Part shown: positions 33,886 through 41,301 of the stretch, in pieces
How the letters are laid out: each line of letters begins with the position of its first letter
Position numbering within the stretch: position 1 is the first letter of the stretch
NCBI GenBank assembly: GCA_008668235.1
Contig: RQCP01000059.1
Location: 26,616-90,615 of the forward strand
From: Collinsella aerofaciens
Lineage (GTDB): Bacteria > Actinomycetota > Coriobacteriia > Coriobacteriales > Coriobacteriaceae
Direction of reading: 5' to 3'
DNA length: 64,000 nt
The notes under the pieces: generated by a model
The model's database searches: none
What the model saw: the letters and a program-made list of their open reading frames with translations, nothing else
Told to the model about the DNA's origin: nothing
Position numbers and translations under genes: made by a program

Positions 33886-34101
33886 TCTCGATCTGTAACA
33901 GTTAGAGTCCATTTTTCGGCCCACCTGTTACAAATCGAGACATCCAAATTCCATTGAGAAGATAATCTCGATGTGTAACATTAACTCGGCAAAATCGACC
34001 CTAGATGTTACAGATCGAGACAAACGACCGATATCAACCTGAATAATCTCAATCTGTAACATCTAGCCCGTTTTCGGCCTTACAGCTGTTACAGATCAAG
34101 A
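33886..34101. repeat. six-copy alternating 15-bp repeat array with 25-26-bp unique spacers
   Basis: The 15-mer TCTCGATCTGTAACA or a close variant occurs at 33886, 33966 and 34047, and its complement at 33926, 34006 and 34087. Starts are 40, 40, 40, 41 and 40 bp apart. The five spacers are 25, 25, 25, 26 and 25 nt and are unrelated to one another. The result can be drawn as three 55-nt hairpins with 15-bp stems. The last unit has two stem mismatches. It fills the gap between convergent thiD and an SGNH hydrolase gene. No cas gene or recombinase is near. Confidence 0.9.
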
Positions 34102-34157
34102 CAAACCAACGAAACAAGCCGCCGCAAGGGGAACTTTTGTACTGGTTTGGGGCTGCA

Positions 34158-34817
34158 CTACTCACCGAGCATCTCTTGGAGCTTGGCTGCCACGGCATGC
34201 CCCAAGCTCTCGTGGCTTTCGGGCATCATGTGCAGATAATCGATATCGCCCGGCTCGGCAAAATCGGCGGCATTCAAAAAGTCGCAGCCAAACTGCTCAG
34301 CCACATGCGCGTAGTACTCACCAAAATGTTCCGAGGCTTCTACGGAATGCTCGTCAAAATCGGTCATATATACGTCGGCGATCTGCGGCTTGATCTTGAT
34401 AGGAGCCATCAGCAGAATGCGCGGACAAGGCGCAGCGTCGGTCCACAGAAACGCGCGGACGGCGCGAATCAGTGCCATGGCGCCACGGGCGATATCGGAG
34501 GCTGTCACGCCAAAGACCGTCTTGCAGTCGTTGGTGCCCAGCATAATCACGATCGCGTCCAGCGGCTTATGGGCTTCGAGCAGCATCGGCAGCGCGCGAA
34601 TGCCGTTGAGGTTGGTGTCCAGATGGCACATATCGTCGCGCACCGTCGTGCGACCATTTAGGCCTTCCTCAATCACATGCCAACCCTCACCCAGGTCACG
34701 CTGCACCACACCGCACCAGCGCACATCCTGCGCATAGCGCACTGCGGTGCCGTCGCGCATACCCGCCGGATCATAGCCATAGGTGTTGCTGTCACCAAAG
34801 CACAGAACGTTTTTCAT
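34158..34817 (-). CDS. SGNH/GDSL hydrolase
   Basis: This 219-residue protein has the SGNH blocks: GDSNTYGYDP with the nucleophile serine at residue 10, a Gly in LNGRTTV, GTNDCKT with the Asn, and the catalytic Asp/His in DYLHMMPESHESLG near the C-terminus. There is no signal peptide, so it is probably cytosolic; relatives act as esterases, thioesterases or arylesterases. GGGAAC lies ahead of the ATG at 34817. It stands downstream of the terminator of the PARG-like gene. Confidence 0.88.
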   Translation of the reverse strand: MKNVLCFGDSNTYGYDPAGMRDGTAVRYAQDVRWCGVVQRDLGEGWHVIEEGLNGRTTVRDDMCHLDTNLNGIRALPMLLEAHKPLDAIVIMLGTNDCKTVFGVTASDIARGAMALIRAVRAFLWTDAAPCPRILLMAPIKIKPQIADVYMTDFDEHSVEASEHFGEYYAHVAEQFGCDFLNAADFAEPGDIDYLHMMPESHESLGHAVAAKLQEMLGE

Positions 34818-34836
34818 CTTGAGTTCCCCATTCCGT

Positions 34837-34871
34837 AAAAAGCCGACGGGAGCAATCCCTCCCGTCGGCTT
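34837..34871 (-). terminator. terminator of the PARG-like gene
   Basis: AAGCCGACGGGAG and its complement form a 13-bp stem with a 6-nt loop; TTTTT follows on the minus strand. Confidence 0.9.
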
Positions 34872-34895
34872 GGCATATCACATCGCGCGCACCGC

Positions 34896-36035
34896 TTACA
34901 GGTACTTGCGCCAGTCGTCCTCGTCCTCATCGTCCTCGGCTGCTGCCTGGGCCTGCTCGGCGGCACGAGCGGCTGCGGCGCGGGCGGCAACCTGGGCATA
35001 GGACTCCTCGTTGCGCTCGGGGAAGTTTGCCAGCACGTGCTCGAACTTGGCAAAATCCTCGTCCCAGCGCGTAGAGGGCACGGCAAAGAAGACCTGCTTG
35101 ACCTTGAAGTCGCCCGATGCGAGCTCCTTGCGGAAGAGCTCGGCCACGGCCTCGGCGTCAAAGCCGTTGTTCTCGCAGCCCCAAGCACCCAGTACGAGCT
35201 TCTCGCGGCCCAGCTCATCGCAGATAGCAAGCACAAAGCGAATGCGGTCGCGCAGGGCGTCAAGCAAGGCATCGTCGCTCACGCGGTACTCCTGGCGAGC
35301 ACGCTTGGCGTTGGGTGCAGCGGCGACGATTACGTCGGCATAGGCGTGCACATGCTTGCGGTCGAAGCGCACCGCGGGCACCACCAGCGCACGGTTGCGG
35401 TACAGCTCACAGTTGATGTTGCGGCGACGGTTCTCGCCGTACCATTTACGCTGCTTATCGAGGACATTGTACAGGTACGAATCGGCGCACAGCGTGGCCT
35501 CCTGGCCCAGATAGCCCTGGATGTAGCCACCGCCCGGATTGGTGAACGAGGCAAAGGCAAGCACAGCCATGTCGCAGAACTGCGCGTAGCCTCGACCGTT
35601 ATCCAGAATGGCCTGCGTGGCAGAGGCGTCGAGCACGGTGACCTCGGGCAGGACCGGAGCGGGCTCCTCGGCGGCAGGCGCGGGCTCGGCTTCGGTGGCC
35701 TCCTCGACGGGCTCGGGCGCCACCTCGGCATCGACCGCAGCCTCGACCTCAGCAGCCTCAGTAGCCTCGACCTCGGCAGCCTCGACGTCCTCGGCAGCTT
35801 GCTCCTCAGCAGCCGCTGCCTTCTGGACCCTGGTCTTCATCGCCGCGACAAAACCGGCAGGCATACCATCGAACTCGCGCACGCCGGCAAGCGAACGCTC
35901 GATGTCCTTGGCACAGGCCTCGGACACAGCCGTCACATGGCGCTCGGCGGCCTTGGCACGTGCCTCACGCTTGGGATTGAGCTGACCCGCTCGGTTGGAC
36001 CTGCGGTTACGGTTCCTGCTGTCGACGTCTGCCAT
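34896..36035 (-). CDS. PARG-like TIGR02452/DUF2263 protein with altered catalytic motif
   Basis: The 379-residue protein resembles bacterial poly(ADP-ribose) glycohydrolases: NPGGG (residues 166-170) and, eight residues on, QEATLCADSYLY. Active PARG enzymes have GGG-x6-8-QEE, where the second Glu is catalytic; here it reads Gln178-Glu179-Ala180. A basic N-terminus (NRNRRSNRAGQLNPKREARA), an Ala/Glu-rich low-complexity stretch (about 73-129) and an acidic C-terminal tail surround the domain; part of the low-complexity segment is inserted near its start. It may bind ADP-ribose without cleaving it. AAAGGTGG lies 6 nt before the ATG at 36035. Confidence 0.82.
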   Translation of the reverse strand: MADVDSRNRNRRSNRAGQLNPKREARAKAAERHVTAVSEACAKDIERSLAGVREFDGMPAGFVAAMKTRVQKAAAAEEQAAEDVEAAEVEATEAAEVEAAVDAEVAPEPVEEATEAEPAPAAEEPAPVLPEVTVLDASATQAILDNGRGYAQFCDMAVLAFASFTNPGGGYIQGYLGQEATLCADSYLYNVLDKQRKWYGENRRRNINCELYRNRALVVPAVRFDRKHVHAYADVIVAAAPNAKRARQEYRVSDDALLDALRDRIRFVLAICDELGREKLVLGAWGCENNGFDAEAVAELFRKELASGDFKVKQVFFAVPSTRWDEDFAKFEHVLANFPERNEESYAQVAARAAAARAAEQAQAAAEDDEDEDDWRKYL

Positions 36036-36100
36036 ACATGGCCACCTTTCCTGTCGCTGCCGCTATCGGCTTTTCCCATCCATGATACCCCGCCGCACAC

Positions 36101-36130
36101 AAAAAAGACGGTCCCGAAGGACCGCCTTTC
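36101..36130 (-). terminator. terminator of the BI-1 gene
   Basis: On the minus strand AAAGGCGGTCC pairs with GGACCGTCTTT around TTCG, then TTT. It lies 46 bp past the BI-1 stop. Confidence 0.85.
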
Positions 36131-36175
36131 GCATCGTTTTACCGTGTCCGGCAGGAAGCATCGCAATGCCGCGCT

Positions 36176-36871
36176 TTAATCGCGACGGCCGAGGATGTTC
36201 AGAATGCGCAGGAACACGTTGATAATATCCACGAACAGGTTGGATGCCATAAGTACGGCGTTGGGCAGCGTGGGCGGCACCGTCGTTGCCACATAGGTGT
36301 CGTAGCCGATGAAGCCGGCGAACACCACAATCACGATCAGGTCGGTGATGGACTGCGAAACGCCCATGAACATCAGCACGATCTCGACCAGAATCGTGGC
36401 AAGCAGGATGCCAAAACCAATGCCATACACACGCTGGAAGAACTTGGGGAAGGTCACGCCCAGCGCACCAAAGACAAAGGTGATGGCGGCCGTGGCGATA
36501 AAGGCGGTGTTAATGGTTGGCAGGTCGTAGTTTGCAAGACCAAACGACGCCGTCAGACCAAAGGTGCTCGCAAAGACCACGTAGCCCACGAGCGACAGGC
36601 CCACGGACTGTTTGCTGGCAGCAGCCGACATCATGACCATGCCGATGATGGTCAAAATAGATGAGCCAAAGACCAGCGGCACAGCGGCGCCGCTCATCAT
36701 CATGCGCGCAAACGACATGGTGCTCGTAAAATAGGCGCCGGCGCCCATGGCGCAAAAGCCCAAAAAGATCAGGGCAGACATGACAAGGTTGTACGCGCGC
36801 GGCGACATCTCCTTGGCGCGGCTTGCGCCGGTCTCGATGAGGCCGTTCTGATAGCCCTGGATATCGTTCAT
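36176..36871 (-). CDS. Bax inhibitor-1/YccA family membrane protein
   Basis: The 231-residue protein has seven hydrophobic segments starting near residue 30 (LVMSALIFLGFCAMGAGAYF) and ends with the family features IGYDTYVATTV and ALMASNLFVDIINVFLRIL. BI-1 proteins form a pH-sensitive calcium leak in eukaryotes and in Bacillus YetJ; the bacterial role is unclear. GAAAGGA lies 7 nt before the ATG at 36871. It is monocistronic. Confidence 0.9.
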   Translation of the reverse strand: MNDIQGYQNGLIETGASRAKEMSPRAYNLVMSALIFLGFCAMGAGAYFTSTMSFARMMMSGAAVPLVFGSSILTIIGMVMMSAAASKQSVGLSLVGYVVFASTFGLTASFGLANYDLPTINTAFIATAAITFVFGALGVTFPKFFQRVYGIGFGILLATILVEIVLMFMGVSQSITDLIVIVVFAGFIGYDTYVATTVPPTLPNAVLMASNLFVDIINVFLRILNILGRRD

Positions 36872-36950
36872 AATTTCGTCCTTTCAAAAGCACCGCGACG
36901 GCACCGTAGCTGACAAGTTTCCTGCCATTGTACCCGAACGCCACGCGTTC

Positions 36951-37310
36951 TTACCTGCGACGCTCGCTCTCGAGTGTTCGGTCGAACGCCCACACCCACC
37001 AACGCATCAGATGAGTCTGCGAGCCATCCGGTCGCTCGCGTGCCTGTTCTTCCAGATACAGTTCGGTCGCATGTCCACCAAAACGAACCTTATAAGTCGC
37101 CGTACGAATGCCGTGAACCGTCAGGCCAAAACCGGTAGACGAGACAATCTCGTCAATCGTAAAGCAGCGACCGTCAACCCAGCAGACGGTAACCGGCACA
37201 ACCTGTCCGCCCGCGAGGATGCGAGCCACGACGTCCACATACTGCTTGTGTACGCGCCGAGTTTTGCCGTCTGTCTGTCGATATTCCATGCCTCCTATTA
37301 TCGAACGCAT
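36951..37310 (-). CDS. hypothetical protein, start uncertain
   Basis: An open frame gives about 112-119 residues with YVDVVARILAGGQVVPVTVCW and DGRCFTIDEIV in the first half and a C-terminal part ending MRWWVWAFDRTLESERRR. It looks like a small soluble beta-rich domain; I do not recognise the family. The ATG at 37310 has no ribosome binding site, but a -10-like TACAAC ends 8 nt before it, which would suit a leaderless mRNA. AGGAGG lies only 1 nt before the ATG at 37289, too close for normal use. Codon use resembles real genes. Confidence 0.6.
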   Translation of the reverse strand: MRSIIGGMEYRQTDGKTRRVHKQYVDVVARILAGGQVVPVTVCWVDGRCFTIDEIVSSTGFGLTVHGIRTATYKVRFGGHATELYLEEQARERPDGSQTHLMRWWVWAFDRTLESERRR

Positions 37311-37539
37311 GTTTGTATGTTGTAAAGCGAACAGACTGTGGTTTTGGAGTGTCGTAGTAATCACACGTGTCCGCATGGCGTGTTAGCAAAAAGAACACCC
37401 GCGGTCAACAGGGCAAATATTCAATTTTAGTGCCAAAAAGTTCACTTCTCCCATCAGAACTCGGTAAAGAGACCCGCAGGAGGTGATACGATTTATCATG
37501 TTTTTGTAACGTGCCTGCAAACTTCGAGAAAGCCCATAT

Positions 37540-38589
37540 ATGGACGTAACGTTCTCAACCTTCCTCGGCCAAATTGTGTCGAACCCAGTCCTTGCCGTCA
37601 CCGTGATCCTCGCGTTGGGCGCCATCTTCGTCAATGGATGGACCGACGCGCCCAACGCCATCGCGACCTGCGTCACTACGCGTTGCATGCCCGCCCGTGC
37701 CGCCATTCTCATGAGCGCCGCATTCAACTTCCTCGGCGTACTCATCATGACGCACTTTAACGCGAGCGTCGCCAACACCATCTCACATATCGTCGACTTT
37801 GGCGGAAATAGCACCATGGCGCTCGCCTGCCTATGCGCGGCGCTGTTCTCCATCGTCGTCTACGGCGCCACAGCGTCGCGTTTTGGCATCCCCACTTCGC
37901 AAAGCCACAGCCTTATCGCCGGCCTGACCGGTGCCGCTATCGCCCTCGGCGGCGCGAGCAGCGTCAACGTCCACGAGTGGATGAAGGTTATCTACGGTCT
38001 GGCGCTCTCCATCGGCTTGGGCTTTGTCATGGGCTGGGTCCTGTGCAAGCTCGTCTCGATTCTTTTCGCCGCCGCCAACAGGCGACGTGCCAATGTCTTC
38101 TTTAAATACGCTCAGATCGCGAGCGCTGCGGCCATGAGCTTTATGCACGGCGCGCAGGATGGACAGAAGTTCATCGGCGTGCTCTTTTTAGGTGTGGCCT
38201 TTGCCAGCGGCCAGACGAGCGTCGGCGATGCAGGCATCCCCATCTGGATTATGCTGCTGTGCTCGGCCACTATGGGTATCGGCACCAGCGTGGGCGGCGA
38301 GCGCATCATCAAGTCCGTCGGCCAGAGCATGGTCAAGCTCGAAAAGTACCAGGGCTTCTCCGCCGACCTCGCAGGCGCCGCAAACCTGCTGCTTGCCACC
38401 CTTACCGGCATCCCCGTGTCCTCCACCCACATCAAGACCTGCGCCATCATGGGCGTCGGTGCCGTCAAGCGCCTTTCGGCCATCAACTTTGGCGTGGTCA
38501 AGGACATGATGTTCACCTGGTTCTTTACCTTCCCCGCCTGCGGACTCATCAGCTTTGTCATGGCCAAGCTGTTCATGATGTTCATCTAG
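37540..38589 (+). CDS. PiT-family inorganic phosphate transporter
   Basis: The 349-residue membrane protein shows the duplicated PiT signature: FVNGWTDAPNAIATCVTTR near residue 31 and, in the second half, FMHGAQDGQKFIG; a GIPTSQSHSLIAGLTGAA and later GIPVSSTHIKTCAIMGVG pair also mark the inverted repeat. It imports phosphate (or metal-phosphate) by cation symport. The DUF47 partner follows 67 bp downstream. The ribosome binding site is weak. A strong AGGAGGTGA lies further upstream (37480) and precedes only a three-codon frame, ATG TTT TTG TAA. Confidence 0.92.
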   Translation: MDVTFSTFLGQIVSNPVLAVTVILALGAIFVNGWTDAPNAIATCVTTRCMPARAAILMSAAFNFLGVLIMTHFNASVANTISHIVDFGGNSTMALACLCAALFSIVVYGATASRFGIPTSQSHSLIAGLTGAAIALGGASSVNVHEWMKVIYGLALSIGLGFVMGWVLCKLVSILFAAANRRRANVFFKYAQIASAAAMSFMHGAQDGQKFIGVLFLGVAFASGQTSVGDAGIPIWIMLLCSATMGIGTSVGGERIIKSVGQSMVKLEKYQGFSADLAGAANLLLATLTGIPVSSTHIKTCAIMGVGAVKRLSAINFGVVKDMMFTWFFTFPACGLISFVMAKLFMMFI

Positions 38590-38656
38590 TCAAACCGAGC
38601 GTCCATCCGGACCGTAATACTTCGCCCACCCGTCTTCGCCTCGAAAGGACCCACTC

Positions 38657-39280
38657 ATGGCAAAGAAACCCGATTCGTTCTACTTCGACAACTACGTCGC
38701 CTGCGCCGACCTTGCCGTCCAGGCCGCCGAGCTGCTCACCAAGATTTTCGAGAACTTCGACCCCGCAAAGATTCACGATATGCTCAACAAGATGCACGCG
38801 ATCGAGCATGCGGCCGACAAGAAGCACCATGAGCTTGAGGACGCCCTGCTCACGGCCTTTATCACCCCGCTTGAGCGCGAGGATCTGGACCTGATGAGCT
38901 GCTCGCTCGACACCGTGCTCGATCGTATCGAGGGCGTCGTGCAGCGCGTCTACTTCACCAACATCCAGAGCATCCACCCCGATGCCATCGTGATCGCCCA
39001 CAAGGTGACCGACGCCTGCCGCGCCATGAAGGACCTGATGGTCGAGCTGCCCAACTACCGCAAGTCCAAGACCCTGCGCGAACTCGTCATCCAGATCAAC
39101 ACGATCGAGTCCGAGGCCGACGAGCTCTACATCAACGCCATGCGCAACCTGCATGTCAACGGCAAGGATCCGCTCGAGGTCATCGCTTGGCGTGACGTGT
39201 ACGCCTTCCTGGAGTACTGTGCTGACTGCTGTGAGAATGTGGCCGATGTTGTGGATTCGATTGTCATGAAGAACAGTTAA
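38657..39280 (+). CDS. DUF47 family phosphate transport regulator (PhoU-like)
   Basis: The 207-residue all-helical protein resembles the DUF47/Pit accessory proteins (IHDMLNKMHAIEHAADKKHHELEDAL, then a second half with similar spacing), distantly related to PhoU. Such proteins are usually encoded beside PiT transporters and thought to regulate them, probably through bound metal ions. GAAAGG lies 8 nt before the ATG at 38657. The nested palindrome 39286-39394 begins 5 bp past the stop. Confidence 0.9.
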   Translation: MAKKPDSFYFDNYVACADLAVQAAELLTKIFENFDPAKIHDMLNKMHAIEHAADKKHHELEDALLTAFITPLEREDLDLMSCSLDTVLDRIEGVVQRVYFTNIQSIHPDAIVIAHKVTDACRAMKDLMVELPNYRKSKTLRELVIQINTIESEADELYINAMRNLHVNGKDPLEVIAWRDVYAFLEYCADCCENVADVVDSIVMKNS

Positions 39281-39285
39281 TTGGG

Positions 39286-39394
39286 GGTACGTGTCCCACC
39301 GGTCGCGGGCCCGACCACTAATACCTTTTTCACTCCGGCTGCAAGCAGAGTCGTTCAAAAGGTATTAGTGGTCGGGCCCGCTCCCTTACGTACC
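39286..39394. repeat. nested perfect palindrome
   Basis: The 25-nt arm 39305-39329 (begins GCGGGCCCGACCACTAATAC) is exactly complementary to 39357-39381, with a 27-nt loop. Outside it, GGTACGT (39286) and ACGTACC (39388) form a second, outer pair. It lies directly past the DUF47 stop. The arrangement, but not the sequence, is like 25165-25290. Confidence 0.9.
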
Positions 39395-39565
39395 ACCATT
39401 GGGAACTTTGGCTGAGGGGTTGAGCGTGGTGGGGCCTTTGCTGTGATGACCCTTGATTGCTCGGGGTTTTACTTTGGTATTCGATGAGCGATTGGCTGAT
39501 TGCTGCTTTGGGTACTGTTTGGGTTACTTTGGGTTTGTTTGATTTTAAATTGTTGGAGGGCTTGT

Positions 39566-40096
39566 ATGTCGTATATGGATCTGGCTCGGGGTCGATATTC
39601 TTGTCGTGAGTTTGAGGATCGTTCTGTTGAGCAAGCTGTGGTGGATGCCATTGTTGAGGCTGGGCGTATTGCTCCTTCTGCTTGTAATAACCATCCAACC
39701 CGTGTGATGGTGTTGGATACGCCTGAGCTTCTGGAGAAGGCTGCTGCTTGTCAGCCTCGGTTTGCTCGTGATGGGTCTATCTTTGGGGCTCCGCTTGTTT
39801 TCCTTATTTGCAGCGTTACCGATGATGCTTGGGTGCGCCCGTATGATCAGATGAATTCCAGCGAAATCGATACATCCATCGTTTGCGATCAGATGATGAT
39901 GGAGGCCACCGAGCAGGGCCTGGGAACGTGCTGGGTATGCCATTTTAAGCCAGAGGTGGCACAGGAGCAGTTCAATCTGCCCAAGGGCGTTTATCCCTAT
40001 CACATGCTTGTCTGTGGCTATCCTGCCGACCACATCGCCGACCCCGAGCATCGCGAGGCCCGTACTATTCCCCTCCCCAACTTCCTCCTCAAGTAG
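39566..40096 (+). CDS. nitroreductase-family flavoprotein
   Basis: The 176-residue protein is a short nitroreductase: RYSCREFEDRSVEQ and AGRIAPSACNNHPTRVMV (FMN contacts) at the N-terminus and YPYHMLVCGYPAD near the C-terminus. Family members reduce nitro groups, quinones or flavins with NAD(P)H. GGAGG lies 6 nt before the ATG at 39566. Codon use changes inside the gene: the first roughly 90 codons favour T-ending codons (GCT, GTT, GAT, CGT), the remainder the C-ending codons of the surroundings. Confidence 0.88.
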   Translation: MSYMDLARGRYSCREFEDRSVEQAVVDAIVEAGRIAPSACNNHPTRVMVLDTPELLEKAAACQPRFARDGSIFGAPLVFLICSVTDDAWVRPYDQMNSSEIDTSIVCDQMMMEATEQGLGTCWVCHFKPEVAQEQFNLPKGVYPYHMLVCGYPADHIADPEHREARTIPLPNFLLK

Positions 40097-40206
40097 TTTT
40101 TTGGCACATGCCCTAAAACCTACCTTTTACCGCTCACCCATTCGCCGAGTTCTGCGCCACAATGTGCAGGGCTCGGTTTTTTATGTTGCGCGCCCCTGCA
40201 CAGTCA

Positions 40207-40236
40207 TAAAAAGGACCCGCAAGCTGCGGGTCCTTT
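40207..40236 (-). terminator. divIVA terminator
   Basis: AAAGGACCCGCA and its complement form a 12-bp stem with a short loop, followed by TTTTTATG on the minus strand. It ends the yggS-sepF-yggT-divIVA segment. Confidence 0.9.
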
Positions 40237-40262
40237 CTAGGCACTAAATTGTAGGCCGAATG

Positions 40263-40937
40263 TTAGTCCAGGTCGTCGGCAGCAAAGTTGTCGATCGGGG
40301 CGAAGGGATCGGCCACGGGGACAACCGGGTCAGCGACGGGCAGCGGCTCGGCGGGAACAGTCACTGCAGGAGAAGCGGCAGAACCGACCGGCGTGGAGGC
40401 CATCAGATCGGCCGGGAAGGAATTCTGGGCATCGTCCATGAAGTGCTGGATGAGCTTGAGATACTCTGCCTTGAACTCCTCACGGGAAGCCTTGAGACGA
40501 TCGATCTCCTCGAGCTCGGCCTGCTTCTCGGTCAGAGCCTGGCGGATAACCTCGCGGGCCTTGGCGTCAGCCTCGTTGCGGATACGCTCAGCGTTCTCGT
40601 TGGCATCGTTGACGATGGTCTCAGCGGTCTGCTGGGCAGCGATCAGGGCAGCGGAAATCTGGCGCTCCTGAGCGGAGAAGTCAGGGGCGGGAGCAGCCAC
40701 GGGGGCGGCAGGAACGGCCTGGGCGGTGGCATCCTGAGCCTGGGCAAGCTGAGCCTGCGCATCGGCAAGCTGCTGCTCGGTAGCAGTCAGACGACCCTTA
40801 AGGTCGACGATCTTAGCGAGCATAGCGTCAACCTCGGAGGACAGCGTCTCCAAGAAGACGTCGACCTCGGCAGGATCGTAGCCACGCTTGGCCTCAGAGA
40901 AAGTCTGAGCCTGGATGTCTGCAGGGGTAATAGCCAT
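40263..40937 (-). CDS. divIVA: DivIVA-domain cell pole/septum protein
   Basis: The 224-residue protein has the N-terminal lipid-binding DivIVA domain (MAITPADIQAQTFSEAKRGYDPAEVDVFL), an Ala/Gln-rich coiled coil (about 40-75), a Pro/Ala linker and a second long coiled coil (about 90-160). It ends in a low-complexity acidic/Pro tail. DivIVA marks curved membranes and in actinobacteria (Wag31) directs polar growth. AAGGAG lies 6 nt before the ATG at 40937. It is the last gene of the division cluster, as in other actinobacteria. Confidence 0.93.
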   Translation of the reverse strand: MAITPADIQAQTFSEAKRGYDPAEVDVFLETLSSEVDAMLAKIVDLKGRLTATEQQLADAQAQLAQAQDATAQAVPAAPVAAPAPDFSAQERQISAALIAAQQTAETIVNDANENAERIRNEADAKAREVIRQALTEKQAELEEIDRLKASREEFKAEYLKLIQHFMDDAQNSFPADLMASTPVGSAASPAVTVPAEPLPVADPVVPVADPFAPIDNFAADDLD

Positions 40938-40998
40938 AACAAGTCTCCTTTTTCATCGCCTCGGCGCTACACGCCCGACGTAAGTTACTAAGTCAGTT

Positions 40999-41280
40999 CT
41001 ACACGAGTATACCTATAAGAAGCTGCAGAACCAGCCTCTGCACCAACTGCAACGCAATAATCGCAACGACCGGCGAAAAATCGATACCGCCCATCGGCGG
41101 GATGAAACGACGGAACAGGTTGAGCCACGGACCGCACACGCTATCAAGCACCGCGGCAATATCCTGAAGCAAACCACCCTGCTTCATGGGAATCCACGTC
41201 ATAAAGCAGTAGACGACAATAAGCGTGGAATAGAAGTTGAACAGCGTGTTGACCAGCTGGACGATAGTGTAGATGTTGAT
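40999..41280 (-). CDS. yggT: YggT family membrane protein, apparent non-standard start
   Basis: The 93-residue reading frame encodes a complete YggT: two hydrophobic segments (about 3-26 and 68-93) around WLNLFRRFIPPMGGIDFSPVVAIIALQL. The only ATG in frame (41202) would remove the first helix. Upstream the frame runs to the sepF stop, with no ATG, GTG or TTG before the first helix. GAGGAG lies 6 nt before an ATC codon at 41280 (or touches ATT at 41286), which I take as the likely start. Placement after sepF and before divIVA is standard. Confidence 0.75.
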   Translation of the reverse strand: MNIYTIVQLVNTLFNFYSTLIVVYCFMTWIPMKQGGLLQDIAAVLDSVCGPWLNLFRRFIPPMGGIDFSPVVAIIALQLVQRLVLQLLIGILV

Positions 41281-41301
41281 GGGAATCTCCTCGTCTTGTC
41301 T

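Noticed and set aside
33886..34101. CRISPR array
   Set aside because: The repeat is only 15 bp, alternates in orientation, spacers are 25-26 nt and no cas gene is present. It is reported instead as an alternating repeat array.
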